Assembly: GCA_964634605.1 (NCBI GenBank)
Contig: CAZWLJ010000014.1
Location: forward strand, 1-57,928
Source of the DNA: UPXZ01 sp964634605
GTDB taxonomy: Bacteria > Bacteroidota > Bacteroidia > Bacteroidales > Paludibacteraceae
Reading direction: 5' to 3'
Length of the DNA stretch: 57,928 bases
Under the pieces are notes generated by a model, which was not told the origin of the DNA, made no database searches, and was given only the letters and a program-made list of their open reading frames with translations. The position numbers and the translations under genes are program-made. Positions 17,781 to 25,640 of this stretch are shown here, in pieces; position 1 is the stretch's first letter; each line of letters starts with the position of its first letter.

Positions 17781-20234
17781 ATGGCTCCCAAGAAACCAGT
17801 AAAGAATACATCGACCAAAAAGAAACCTGCGCAATCAAGGACTTACCGTTCTGCGAACCATGCCGGATTTTTCAGTAGAATCATTTCATTTCTCAAAGAT
17901 GAAAAAACACATTTTATTGCCGGAATGTTTTTGGGAGTCATCGTGTTATACACCCTGCTTTCTTTTATTTCTTATTACTTCACGGGAGCAGCCGACAAAA
18001 GTGTATTTGACAACATCAGTTTCGGCGAATCGCTTTCTATTCGCGGTTCGGTAAAAAACTGGGCTTCGGTGATGGGTGCTTTTCTTTCAGAAACTCTTAT
18101 TGACAACTGGTTTGGTGTATCTTCCATAGCTATTTTGTTTTTTCTGGCCATCGTTGCCTTGTGGTTGATGAAAGTGAGGTTTATATCCTTATGGAAAGCG
18201 TTTTTTCACTCTTTTTTCTGGTTGGTGTGGATTTCGGTACTTTTTGGATTTGTTACCGATTTTTTCCCGTCCATCCAGCCGTCATTTTTTGCTTTAGGAG
18301 GCAAACACGGTAAATATGTTGCCGTTGAGATACTTAATTCCTATATTGGCAAACCAGGCACTTTGATGCTTTTGGTGGCAACATTGATCATATACATGGT
18401 TTTTACGTGGGGAGGTACTATTGCTTTTCTTAAAAATTTGTTCCGTCGAAAAAAATCGTCATACATACCCAAATATGAAACAGATGAACCTCTGGTGGCT
18501 GTAGGAACTGAAATTATTCCCGAAGAATGGATTTTCGGATCCGAACGTGAATTCACTGTTTCTGACCATTTCACTGAAAAAAATGAAACTGCGGAATCAA
18601 AAAATGAGATGGATGCAGAATCGGTAACTTTTGAAGTGACGAAACCAAAAACCGCTGAAGATCAGATGGATGAATACGAAGCAGAGGAAAACGACGATCC
18701 GAACTACAACGTTACAAAACTGGGTAAATACGATCCTACACTTGACTTGTCGAAATACGTTCCGCCTACGCTCGAATTGCTCAAAGTTTACGGTTCCGAC
18801 AAAGATCTGCAGGTGGATATGGCCGAACAAACTGCCAACAAAAACCGGATTATCAGCACACTTAAAAATTTCGGAATTGATATTGACTCGATAAAAGCTA
18901 CTGTAGGGCCTACAATTACGCTTTACGAAATCGTTCCCAAATCGGGTATCCGGATTTCCAAAATCCGAAATCTGGAGTCAGATATTATGCTGAGTCTGGC
19001 TGCAACGGGCATTCGTATCATAGCACCTATTCCCGGCAAAGGGACAATCGGTATCGAAGTACCGAATAATGAACCTCAGATAGTTTCGATGCATTCAGTT
19101 ATCGGCTCAAGGAAATTTCTCGAATCCAAATTTGAGTTGCCGATAGCCTTTGGCAAAACCATCACCAATGAAGTGTACATGATTGACCTGACAAAAATGC
19201 CTCACTTGCTCGTTGCCGGAGCTACCGGACAGGGAAAATCAGTGGGTCTGAATGCTATAATCACTTCATTATTGTATAAAAAACATCCTGCACAGCTAAA
19301 ATTCGTTCTGATTGATCCAAAAAAAGTAGAGTTTAATATATACGGAGCTATTGAGAAACACTTTCTGGCCAAATTACCTGACGGCGACGATGCCATTATA
19401 ACCGATACAAGCAAAGTGGTACAAACGCTGAACTCGCTTTGTATGGAAATGGATGACCGCTACGATTTACTTAAAAAGGCGCATGTCCGCAATATTAAAG
19501 AATATAACGAGAAATTTGTAAACAGAGAGCTCAATCCCGAAAAAGGACACCGCTTCCTTCCGTACATTGTTGTGATTGTGGATGAGTTTGGCGATCTGAT
19601 TATGACTGCCGGAAAAGAGGTGGAAATGCCGATTGCGCGCATTGCTCAGCTTGCCCGTGCGGTCGGAATGCACATGGTCATTGCCACTCAGCGTCCTTCG
19701 GTAAATATCATCACCGGTGTGATAAAAGCCAATTTCCCGGCACGTGTGGCATTCCGCGTATCTTCGATGATTGACTCAAGAACCATTCTGGATGCTCCCG
19801 GCGCCAATCAGTTGGTTGGTCGTGGCGATATGCTTTTCTCTCAGGGAAGCGACCTGAGCCGTGTACAATGTGCTTTCGTGGATACTCCGGAAGTGGAAGA
19901 AATTGCAAAGTTCATCGGTCAGCAACGTGGTTATCCCACTGCATTTTACCTGCCTGAATATGTTTCGCCCGAAGGCGAAGGACTTGATACCTCTTCTGTG
20001 GATATGAGCAAGCGCGATCCGATGTTTGAAGAAGCCGCACGAATGATTGTTGCAACGCAGCAGGGCTCTACCTCGATGATTCAGCGGAAATTTTCAATCG
20101 GCTATAACCGTGCCGGTCGAATTGCTGATCAGCTGGAAGTGGCCGGTATCATCGGTCCGAACGAAGGCAGCAAAGCACGCCAGGTACTCGTTCAGACAGA
20201 ATATGAGCTTGAAAACATCCTTAAACATCTATAA
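17781..20234 (+). CDS. ftsK: DNA translocase FtsK
   Basis: An 817-residue septal DNA pump. A basic tail is followed by about four membrane helices (residues 45-210), an acidic linker (about 240-320) that is short compared with E. coli, then the motor domain. Walker A is GATGQGKS (Lys486) and the Walker B acidic pair is Asp601-Glu602. The C-terminal winged-helix gamma domain (about 750-817, STSMIQRKFSIGYNRAGRI) reads KOPS-type sequences and activates XerCD. It is followed by lipoprotein, LolA-like and trxB genes on the same strand. Confidence 0.97.
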   Translation: MAPKKPVKNTSTKKKPAQSRTYRSANHAGFFSRIISFLKDEKTHFIAGMFLGVIVLYTLLSFISYYFTGAADKSVFDNISFGESLSIRGSVKNWASVMGAFLSETLIDNWFGVSSIAILFFLAIVALWLMKVRFISLWKAFFHSFFWLVWISVLFGFVTDFFPSIQPSFFALGGKHGKYVAVEILNSYIGKPGTLMLLVATLIIYMVFTWGGTIAFLKNLFRRKKSSYIPKYETDEPLVAVGTEIIPEEWIFGSEREFTVSDHFTEKNETAESKNEMDAESVTFEVTKPKTAEDQMDEYEAEENDDPNYNVTKLGKYDPTLDLSKYVPPTLELLKVYGSDKDLQVDMAEQTANKNRIISTLKNFGIDIDSIKATVGPTITLYEIVPKSGIRISKIRNLESDIMLSLAATGIRIIAPIPGKGTIGIEVPNNEPQIVSMHSVIGSRKFLESKFELPIAFGKTITNEVYMIDLTKMPHLLVAGATGQGKSVGLNAIITSLLYKKHPAQLKFVLIDPKKVEFNIYGAIEKHFLAKLPDGDDAIITDTSKVVQTLNSLCMEMDDRYDLLKKAHVRNIKEYNEKFVNRELNPEKGHRFLPYIVVIVDEFGDLIMTAGKEVEMPIARIAQLARAVGMHMVIATQRPSVNIITGVIKANFPARVAFRVSSMIDSRTILDAPGANQLVGRGDMLFSQGSDLSRVQCAFVDTPEVEEIAKFIGQQRGYPTAFYLPEYVSPEGEGLDTSSVDMSKRDPMFEEAARMIVATQQGSTSMIQRKFSIGYNRAGRIADQLEVAGIIGPNEGSKARQVLVQTEYELENILKHL

Positions 20235-20283
20235 TTCCCGACATTTGTATTTATCCGATACCAACCATTCAAATTTTTTATAC

Positions 20284-20847
20284 ATGAAAAGCATTAAATT
20301 CATTTCTCTGATGATGTTTGCAACTTTAATAATGGTAAGTTGTGATGGTAAAAAGACTCAAAAAAATGACTCAAAGAACGACTCTGTTGTAAGTACCGTG
20401 TTTACTGTTGACAGCTTATTGGCATCTGCTGATATGCTGATTAATAAAACGATAGTTGTTGAAGGTACTTGTACGCACCTTTGTACTCATTCCGGTAAAA
20501 AGCTGTTTCTGGAAGGCAACTCTGATTCCGTAACTATCCGGGCTGAATCCGAAAAGCCTTTCAGGCAGGAATGTATCGATAAACGTGTCCGTGTAAAAGG
20601 AAAGCTGATTGAAGAAAGAATAGATGAAGCCTATTTAGCCAAATGGGAGTCGGAAATCCACCAGAATGATTCGATTCATGAAGGATGCACAACTGAGAAA
20701 AAAGCTGCAGGACAAACAGGAATTAATTCTGAAGAGCAGCGAATAGCTGATTTTCGAGCACGGATTGCCACTGAAAAAGCAAAAAACGGCAAGGATTATC
20801 TGGCTTTTTATCATATCGAAACAGCAAATTACAGGATTATTCAATAA
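20284..20847 (+). CDS. lipoprotein with OB-fold-like domain, function unknown
   Basis: A 187-residue protein. The start at 20284 gives a lipoprotein signal (MKSIKFISLMMFATLIMVSC, Cys20); the frame is open further upstream, but that part overlaps ftsK and has no signal. After a polar linker, residues about 45-115 resemble a small OB-fold (VVEGTCTHLCTHSGKKLFLEG... and VRVKGKLIEE). The motif C-T-H-L-C-T-H could bind a metal or heme, which is a guess. Residues 130-187 are charged and helical. It lies 49 bases after ftsK and may share its transcript. Confidence 0.75.
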   Translation: MKSIKFISLMMFATLIMVSCDGKKTQKNDSKNDSVVSTVFTVDSLLASADMLINKTIVVEGTCTHLCTHSGKKLFLEGNSDSVTIRAESEKPFRQECIDKRVRVKGKLIEERIDEAYLAKWESEIHQNDSIHEGCTTEKKAAGQTGINSEEQRIADFRARIATEKAKNGKDYLAFYHIETANYRIIQ

Positions 20848-20988
20848 GTATCTTTTAAGCTGAATTTTTGATTATCTGCAAAAAAAAGAATCAAAAATTT
20901 ATATACTTTCATTTACAGATGTGTTTGCGCGTACTTTTGGCATGCAAGTTGCAAATTAACAGATATAACTTTTTTATTTACACGAAAA

Positions 20989-21639
20989 ATGAAAACGATA
21001 ACCGTAAAATTAATAGGCAGCTTGTTGATTGCTTGGATGATAATACCTTCGCTGACAGCCCAGAGCAATCAGAATGCCGTTAAAGTGCTGAACAACACGA
21101 TAAATTTACTGCAAAAAAACGCCATTCAGACTAATTTTGAATTATCGGTTAAAGAAGCAACCACGGCAAAAACTCAAAAGATGAATGGCTCGTTTCTTAT
21201 GCATGGAAACAAATTCGTACTTAATACCAGCGAAATGAATGTGTATTTTGACGGGAAAACTCAGTGGAGCTATTTGCCTGATATTAACGAAGTGTCAATC
21301 AGTAATCCGACGGAAAAGGAACTGGCAGAAACCAATCCGCTGACTTTACTTCAGGCATATAAAAGTAAATCAACTATCCGTTTTGCTGATAAAAATACGG
21401 CAAAGAATGCTTATATGCTGGAACTGCTGCCCAAAACCACCAATACGGATACAAAGAAAATAACTGTAGTAATAAATAAAGCCAGTCATTTTCCTCAATC
21501 AATACAAATGACCGATAAAAAAGGCACAAACAGCACTCTCGTGCTCACTCAGTTTAAAAAGGGGATAAAAACCAACAATAATACATTTATATTTATCACA
21601 AAAAATTATAAGGATATAGAAATTAATGATTTGAGATAA
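20989..21639 (+). CDS. LolA-like outer-membrane lipoprotein carrier
   Basis: A 216-residue periplasmic protein with a cleavable signal (LLIAWMIIPSLTAQ). The body is a half-barrel of beta strands with the LolA-like stretch GSFLMHGNKFVLNTSEMNVYFD, then KTQWSYLPDINEVSI. LolA ferries lipoproteins from the LolCDE complex to the outer membrane. The position between ftsK and trxB is a common Bacteroidetes order. Sequence divergence from proteobacterial LolA is large, so the call rests on fold pattern and synteny. Confidence 0.82.
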   Translation: MKTITVKLIGSLLIAWMIIPSLTAQSNQNAVKVLNNTINLLQKNAIQTNFELSVKEATTAKTQKMNGSFLMHGNKFVLNTSEMNVYFDGKTQWSYLPDINEVSISNPTEKELAETNPLTLLQAYKSKSTIRFADKNTAKNAYMLELLPKTTNTDTKKITVVINKASHFPQSIQMTDKKGTNSTLVLTQFKKGIKTNNNTFIFITKNYKDIEINDLR

Positions 21640-21660
21640 GAAATAAATACTTTAACTTTG
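21630..21660 (+). promoter_or_regulatory. promoter for trxB
   Basis: TTTG (21630-21633) and TAACTTTG (21653-21660) are separated by 19 bases, an excellent consensus match. It overlaps the last codons of the LolA-like gene, and the predicted start (about 21667) falls inside the hairpin that follows. Confidence 0.65.
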
Positions 21661-21662
21661 CA

Positions 21663-21705
21663 GTGCATCAATTTTCAGGATATGAGTTGATGCACTTGTT
21701 TTTTT
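21663..21705 (+). terminator. terminator after the LolA-like gene
   Basis: GTGCATCAA and TTGATGCAC pair perfectly around a 15-base loop, followed by a T-rich run. Confidence 0.75.
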
Positions 21706-21742
21706 ATGCAAAAATGAATTAATTAAAATACACAAAAAATAT

Positions 21743-22684
21743 ATGAATGAAAAAGTAAGATGCCTGATAATTGGTTCAGGACCTGCAGGTTATACTGCGG
21801 CTATTTATGCCTCGCGAGCAAACTTATCTCCCGTATTGTACGAAGGAATGCAACCAGGCGGACAGCTTACCACTACCACCGAAGTGGAAAACTTTCCGGG
21901 TTACCCTGATGGCAAGACCGGACCTGAAATCATGGAAGATTTGAAAAAACAAGCCGAAAGATTTGGCGCCGATGTACGTTACGGTATGGCTACAGCAGTC
22001 GATTTCTCGGTTGCGCCATATAAAATAACCATCGACGGTGAGAAAATCATTGAATCAGACACGGTTATTATTTCTACCGGTGCCGAAGCCAAATACCTCG
22101 GAATACCTGATGAAGCAAAATATGCAGGATTTGGTGTTTCAGCCTGTGCTACATGCGATGGTTTCTTTTATCGAAAAAGGAAAGTAGCGGTAGTAGGAGG
22201 AGGAGATACCGCAGCAGAAGAAGCCATCTATTTATCCAACATTGCCGAAAAGGTATATCTGATAATTCGTAAAAACTACATGAGGGCTTCAAAAATTATG
22301 CAGGAACGGGTACTTAACAATCCGAAAATTGAAGTGCTCTTTGAACATGAAACCTTAGGCCTGACGGGTGAAAAGGTGGTGGAAGGGGCAGATCTGGTTA
22401 AACGCCGCGGAAAACCGGACGAAGAAAGAGTACATATCGAAATCGACGGATTTTTTCTTGCTATCGGTCATAAACCGAATTCGGACATTTTCAAACCATA
22501 CCTTGAAACCGACGAGGTGGGTTACATCAAAGTGACTCCTGGGACTCCACGAACCGCCGTTCCGGGTGTATTTGCAGCGGGTGATGTGGCTGATCCTCAT
22601 TACCGCCAGGCGGTAACTGCAGCAGGAACGGGCTGTATGGCGGCTATCGAAGCCGAAAGGTATTTGTCTGAGAAAGGATTGTAA
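21743..22684 (+). CDS. trxB: thioredoxin reductase
   Basis: A 313-residue flavoenzyme reducing thioredoxin with NADPH. The FAD motif GSGPAGYTAAIYASRA is near the N-terminus, the redox-active CATC is Cys135/Cys138, the NADPH motif GGGDTAAEEA follows, and the second FAD motif is GVFAAGDVADPHYRQA. The length is that of the low-molecular-weight bacterial type. A perfect bidirectional terminator follows. Confidence 0.97.
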   Translation: MNEKVRCLIIGSGPAGYTAAIYASRANLSPVLYEGMQPGGQLTTTTEVENFPGYPDGKTGPEIMEDLKKQAERFGADVRYGMATAVDFSVAPYKITIDGEKIIESDTVIISTGAEAKYLGIPDEAKYAGFGVSACATCDGFFYRKRKVAVVGGGDTAAEEAIYLSNIAEKVYLIIRKNYMRASKIMQERVLNNPKIEVLFEHETLGLTGEKVVEGADLVKRRGKPDEERVHIEIDGFFLAIGHKPNSDIFKPYLETDEVGYIKVTPGTPRTAVPGVFAAGDVADPHYRQAVTAAGTGCMAAIEAERYLSEKGL

Positions 22685-22716
22685 TTGTTTACATGCAATA
22701 CCGGCAAGTTTATAAA

Positions 22717-22755
22717 CGAAAAAGCAGTGAAATTCACTGCTTTTTCGTTTTTTTT
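22717..22755. terminator. bidirectional terminator between trxB and the HTH gene
   Basis: A perfect palindrome CGAAAAAGCAGTGAA / TTCACTGCTTTTTCG with T-runs usable on both strands separates two convergent genes. Confidence 0.9.
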
Positions 22756-22757
22756 AT

Positions 22758-23015
22758 TTATTGTTTTCTGAATTCATCCAACATACGTTGGGCAACTTCA
22801 AGGATACTTGTATCATCCAGTTGTACAATTCCTCCGTCAGGTCCCGGCTCAATATGCAATCCCACACTCTGACCTTCCTTGTAATCAGTTCCCCCGAAAT
22901 AATTTTTTACTGTTTGTTTTTCCAGACCAAGCTCATTAGCGATCTTGGCCATACTCCCGCTTGGCAGTGCATCTTTTATTCTGCGTAATTCGTTGAATGT
23001 TATTGTTTTAGTCAT
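22758..23015 (-). CDS. small helix-turn-helix DNA-binding protein
   Basis: An 85-residue protein. Residues about 8-40 (LRRIKDALPSGSMAKIANEL, then GLEKQTVKNYF) fit a helix-turn-helix that recognises DNA. The second half is a short acidic tail with EVAQRMLDEF. Similar small proteins are conserved in Bacteroidales next to various genes; the target is unknown. It is convergent with trxB. Confidence 0.75.
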   Translation of the reverse strand: MTKTITFNELRRIKDALPSGSMAKIANELGLEKQTVKNYFGGTDYKEGQSVGLHIEPGPDGGIVQLDDTSILEVAQRMLDEFRKQ

Positions 23016-23173
23016 GGCAAATATTTTTTTATTGTTAATAAATTAGTACTCATTTTTCTGTGTTAAACATACCACATAATTTTTATTCTGCAAAACATTT
23101 TTGTGCAAAAAAACTAAATATTTTGCAAATTAAATTTTATCATTTTACATGTAAGTGATATTCAACATGTTAT

Positions 23174-24532
23174 TCATTTGCAATAATTTCTATAAAATTC
23201 CACAACTGTTTCAATTCCTTTTTCATACAAATCGATTCTGAAGTTTTCGTTTGGTGAATGTATTGCGTTTGATTCGAGTCCAAAACCCATCAGAACCGGC
23301 TTTACACCAAGTACTTTCTCAAAAACCGGAACCACTCCTATACTTCCGCCTCGGCGTACGGGCAGGGGTTTTATACCAAACGCTTTTTCGTATGCCTTAT
23401 CAGCTGCTTTGTACGCGGCTGAATCAATCGGACATACATAGCTTTCGGCTCCGTGCAGCCTGCTTACCTTGATTTTGACGTGTTTTGGTGCAATTTTGAT
23501 AAGATATTTCTCAACAAGAGCTGCAATTTTTTCATATTCTTGATTCGGAACGAGACGGGCTGACAGTTTTGCAAATGCTTTTGACGGAAGTACCGTTTTG
23601 CTTCCTTCACCTGTATATCCTCCCCATATTCCGCAAATATCCAGCGTAGGCCGTATGCCTGTTCGTTCGATGGTTGAAAAGCCTTTTTCTCCATATACGT
23701 GCTTTATCCCGAGGTTTTGCTTGTACTCATTTTCGTCGAATGGTATTTGCCGGATTAAATCCCTTTCTTTTTTACTTACTTTTTCCACATCGTCGTAGAA
23801 ATGTGGAATCGTAATGCGTCCGTCATTATCGGTGAGTTGAGCCAGAATCTTGGTCAGTTCATTGATTGGATTAGCTACTGCTCCGCCGAATATGCCTGAA
23901 TGAAGATCCCTGTTGGCCGAAGTTACTTCTATTTCCCAGTAAGCCAGTCCACGCAGACCGGTAGTAATGCTTGGCTTGTCTGCTGCAAGCATACTCGTAT
24001 CCGAAACAAGAATGGTATCGCAAGCCAGTAGTTTTTTATTCTTTTTGCAGAAATCTTCCAGACTGGGTGATCCGATTTCCTCTTCTCCTTCCAGAATAAA
24101 TTTCACATTGCAGTTAAGTTGTTTTGTATTAACAAGATATTCAAATGCTTTAGCCTGAATAAATGACTGCCCTTTGTCGTCGTCGGCGCCTCTGGCATAA
24201 ACTTTTCCTTCGCGTATTTCAGGTTCGAACGGAGGTGAGTCCCAAAGTTCAAGAGGTTCTGCAGGCATTACATCGTAGTGTCCGTAAACCATGACGGTAG
24301 GCAGTGCTGTATTGATTGTTTTTGATGCAAATACAACGGGATTTCCTTTTGTCTCAAGGATTTCGGCTTTGTCGGCCCCTGCATCAAGCAGGAGTTTCTG
24401 CCAGAGTTCGGCACATTTCCTCATTTCTCCTTTTTTGTCCGAGTGAGAACTTACGCTCGGAATTCGTATAAGGCTGAACAACTCCCCGAAAAACCGGGAT
24501 TCATTTTCTTTGATGTATTCTTTTATTTCCAT
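23174..24532 (-). CDS. M20 family dipeptidase
   Basis: A 452-residue cytoplasmic zinc peptidase of the M20 (carnosinase/CNDP-like) family. Metal ligands and catalytic residues are visible: His85 and Asp87 in YGHYDV, Asp118 in RGADDDKG, and Glu151/Glu152 in EGEEEIG. His in DLHSGIFGG belongs to the dimerisation lid. The ATG at 24532 gives MEIKEYIKENESRFF, a normal family start; 29 residues further upstream in frame look unrelated. It hydrolyses dipeptides with loose specificity. It ends 158 bases before the HTH gene start, a gap in which I see no gene. Confidence 0.94.
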   Translation of the reverse strand: MEIKEYIKENESRFFGELFSLIRIPSVSSHSDKKGEMRKCAELWQKLLLDAGADKAEILETKGNPVVFASKTINTALPTVMVYGHYDVMPAEPLELWDSPPFEPEIREGKVYARGADDDKGQSFIQAKAFEYLVNTKQLNCNVKFILEGEEEIGSPSLEDFCKKNKKLLACDTILVSDTSMLAADKPSITTGLRGLAYWEIEVTSANRDLHSGIFGGAVANPINELTKILAQLTDNDGRITIPHFYDDVEKVSKKERDLIRQIPFDENEYKQNLGIKHVYGEKGFSTIERTGIRPTLDICGIWGGYTGEGSKTVLPSKAFAKLSARLVPNQEYEKIAALVEKYLIKIAPKHVKIKVSRLHGAESYVCPIDSAAYKAADKAYEKAFGIKPLPVRRGGSIGVVPVFEKVLGVKPVLMGFGLESNAIHSPNENFRIDLYEKGIETVVEFYRNYCK

Positions 24533-24828
24533 ATGAATGTAGTTTATATAGTTAACGATAAATTTATACTTTTGTTTTACATGACAGTTTTCAGTGTGAT
24601 GTTTATTCGGGAGTATCAATCCATGTGATGATATGCATTTTTATTTTTGCTTTTGACTGCCATTAAGTATATTCAAAGTTGTATATTTAACATTCAGTAA
24701 TACTCGATTTCGTGTTTTTTTTTACTATTTTTGTAAATTATTTAGCCTGGCATTAACGTAATATATGCTGATCTGTCGAAGTTTTATCAGTTTAATCTAT
24801 TACTATTACTATTAATAATCAGAATTTT
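24533..24828. promoter_or_regulatory. AT-rich divergent intergenic region with candidate wza promoter
   Basis: About 296 bases separate the divergent dipeptidase and wza genes. A -7-like TATTTTTG at 24726-24733 on the plus strand would give a leader of about 90 bases for wza. No convincing -33 element, no riboswitch and no gene is seen. A short direct repeat (TATTACTATTACTATTAA) lies near 24797. Confidence 0.4.
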
Positions 24829-25620
24829 ATGAATAAGAAACACATATATTTTTTTGCATTACTGCTTTTGATAATAACAGGTTGCACTACTCAGAAGAAG
24901 CTGACATATTTCAACGGGATAGATAAATATGCGGCAGATTCGATAAATCAGCAGGTTTCGTTCAGGCACGAAGGAAGAATAAAGAGTGGTGATATGCTTG
25001 GAATTACGGTTTCGGGTCTGGATTCCAAAGCAGTTGCCAATTTTAATTTGCCTTTCGTCTCGTTTTCATCTCCCGGTTCTGATCAGATTTATGCACCGCA
25101 AACCCTGCAACCATACGTAGTGGATATTCATGGAAATATTAATTTTCCGGTAATCGGAACAATCAAAGCCGAAGGACTCACACGAAGCGAACTCATTACC
25201 CTTCTTGCCTCACAACTGGATGAATACATTCAAAATCCCATTGTAAATATACGGTTTATCAACTCAGCCGTAACTGTACTGGGTGAAGTAAACAAACCCG
25301 GTCAGTATGCTCTGGGCAGCGAAAAAACCACTTTGCTTGATGCACTCGGACTTGCCGGTGATTTGACCGCATACGGCAAACGCGAAAATGTACTTATCCG
25401 GCGTGAAAACAACGGGAAAGTTGAGTTTTCAAGAATAAATCTGAATGATGAAAGTCTCTTCAGTTCGCCATACTATTATATTCAGCAAAATGATGTTGTT
25501 TATGTCGAACCCAATAATGTAAAATCAGTATCTTCACAGAATATTCCACTATATTTATCATCCGTATCTACCCTTGCCACATTAATCACGCTGGTGTATT
25601 CAATATCCAAATCAAACTAA
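24829..25620 (+). CDS. Wza-type polysaccharide export lipoprotein
   Basis: A 263-residue outer-membrane export protein. The lipoprotein signal ends at Cys19 (LLLLIITGC). A poly-export domain begins at about 50 (GRIKSGDMLGITVSG), followed by SLBB domains (VTVLGEVNKPGQYALG and GKRENVLIRRENNGK). A C-terminal hydrophobic helix (YLSSVSTLATLITLVYSI) could be the membrane-spanning part. It forms the outer-membrane channel for exopolysaccharide and works with the Wzc-like kinase 20 bases downstream. Confidence 0.94.
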   Translation: MNKKHIYFFALLLLIITGCTTQKKLTYFNGIDKYAADSINQQVSFRHEGRIKSGDMLGITVSGLDSKAVANFNLPFVSFSSPGSDQIYAPQTLQPYVVDIHGNINFPVIGTIKAEGLTRSELITLLASQLDEYIQNPIVNIRFINSAVTVLGEVNKPGQYALGSEKTTLLDALGLAGDLTAYGKRENVLIRRENNGKVEFSRINLNDESLFSSPYYYIQQNDVVYVEPNNVKSVSSQNIPLYLSSVSTLATLITLVYSISKSN

Positions 25621-25640
25621 AAAACTGAAGCAGTTTCATC

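Noticed and set aside
20110..20283. N-terminal extension of the lipoprotein gene into ftsK
   Set aside because: It would bury the lipoprotein signal and overlaps the conserved FtsK gamma domain.
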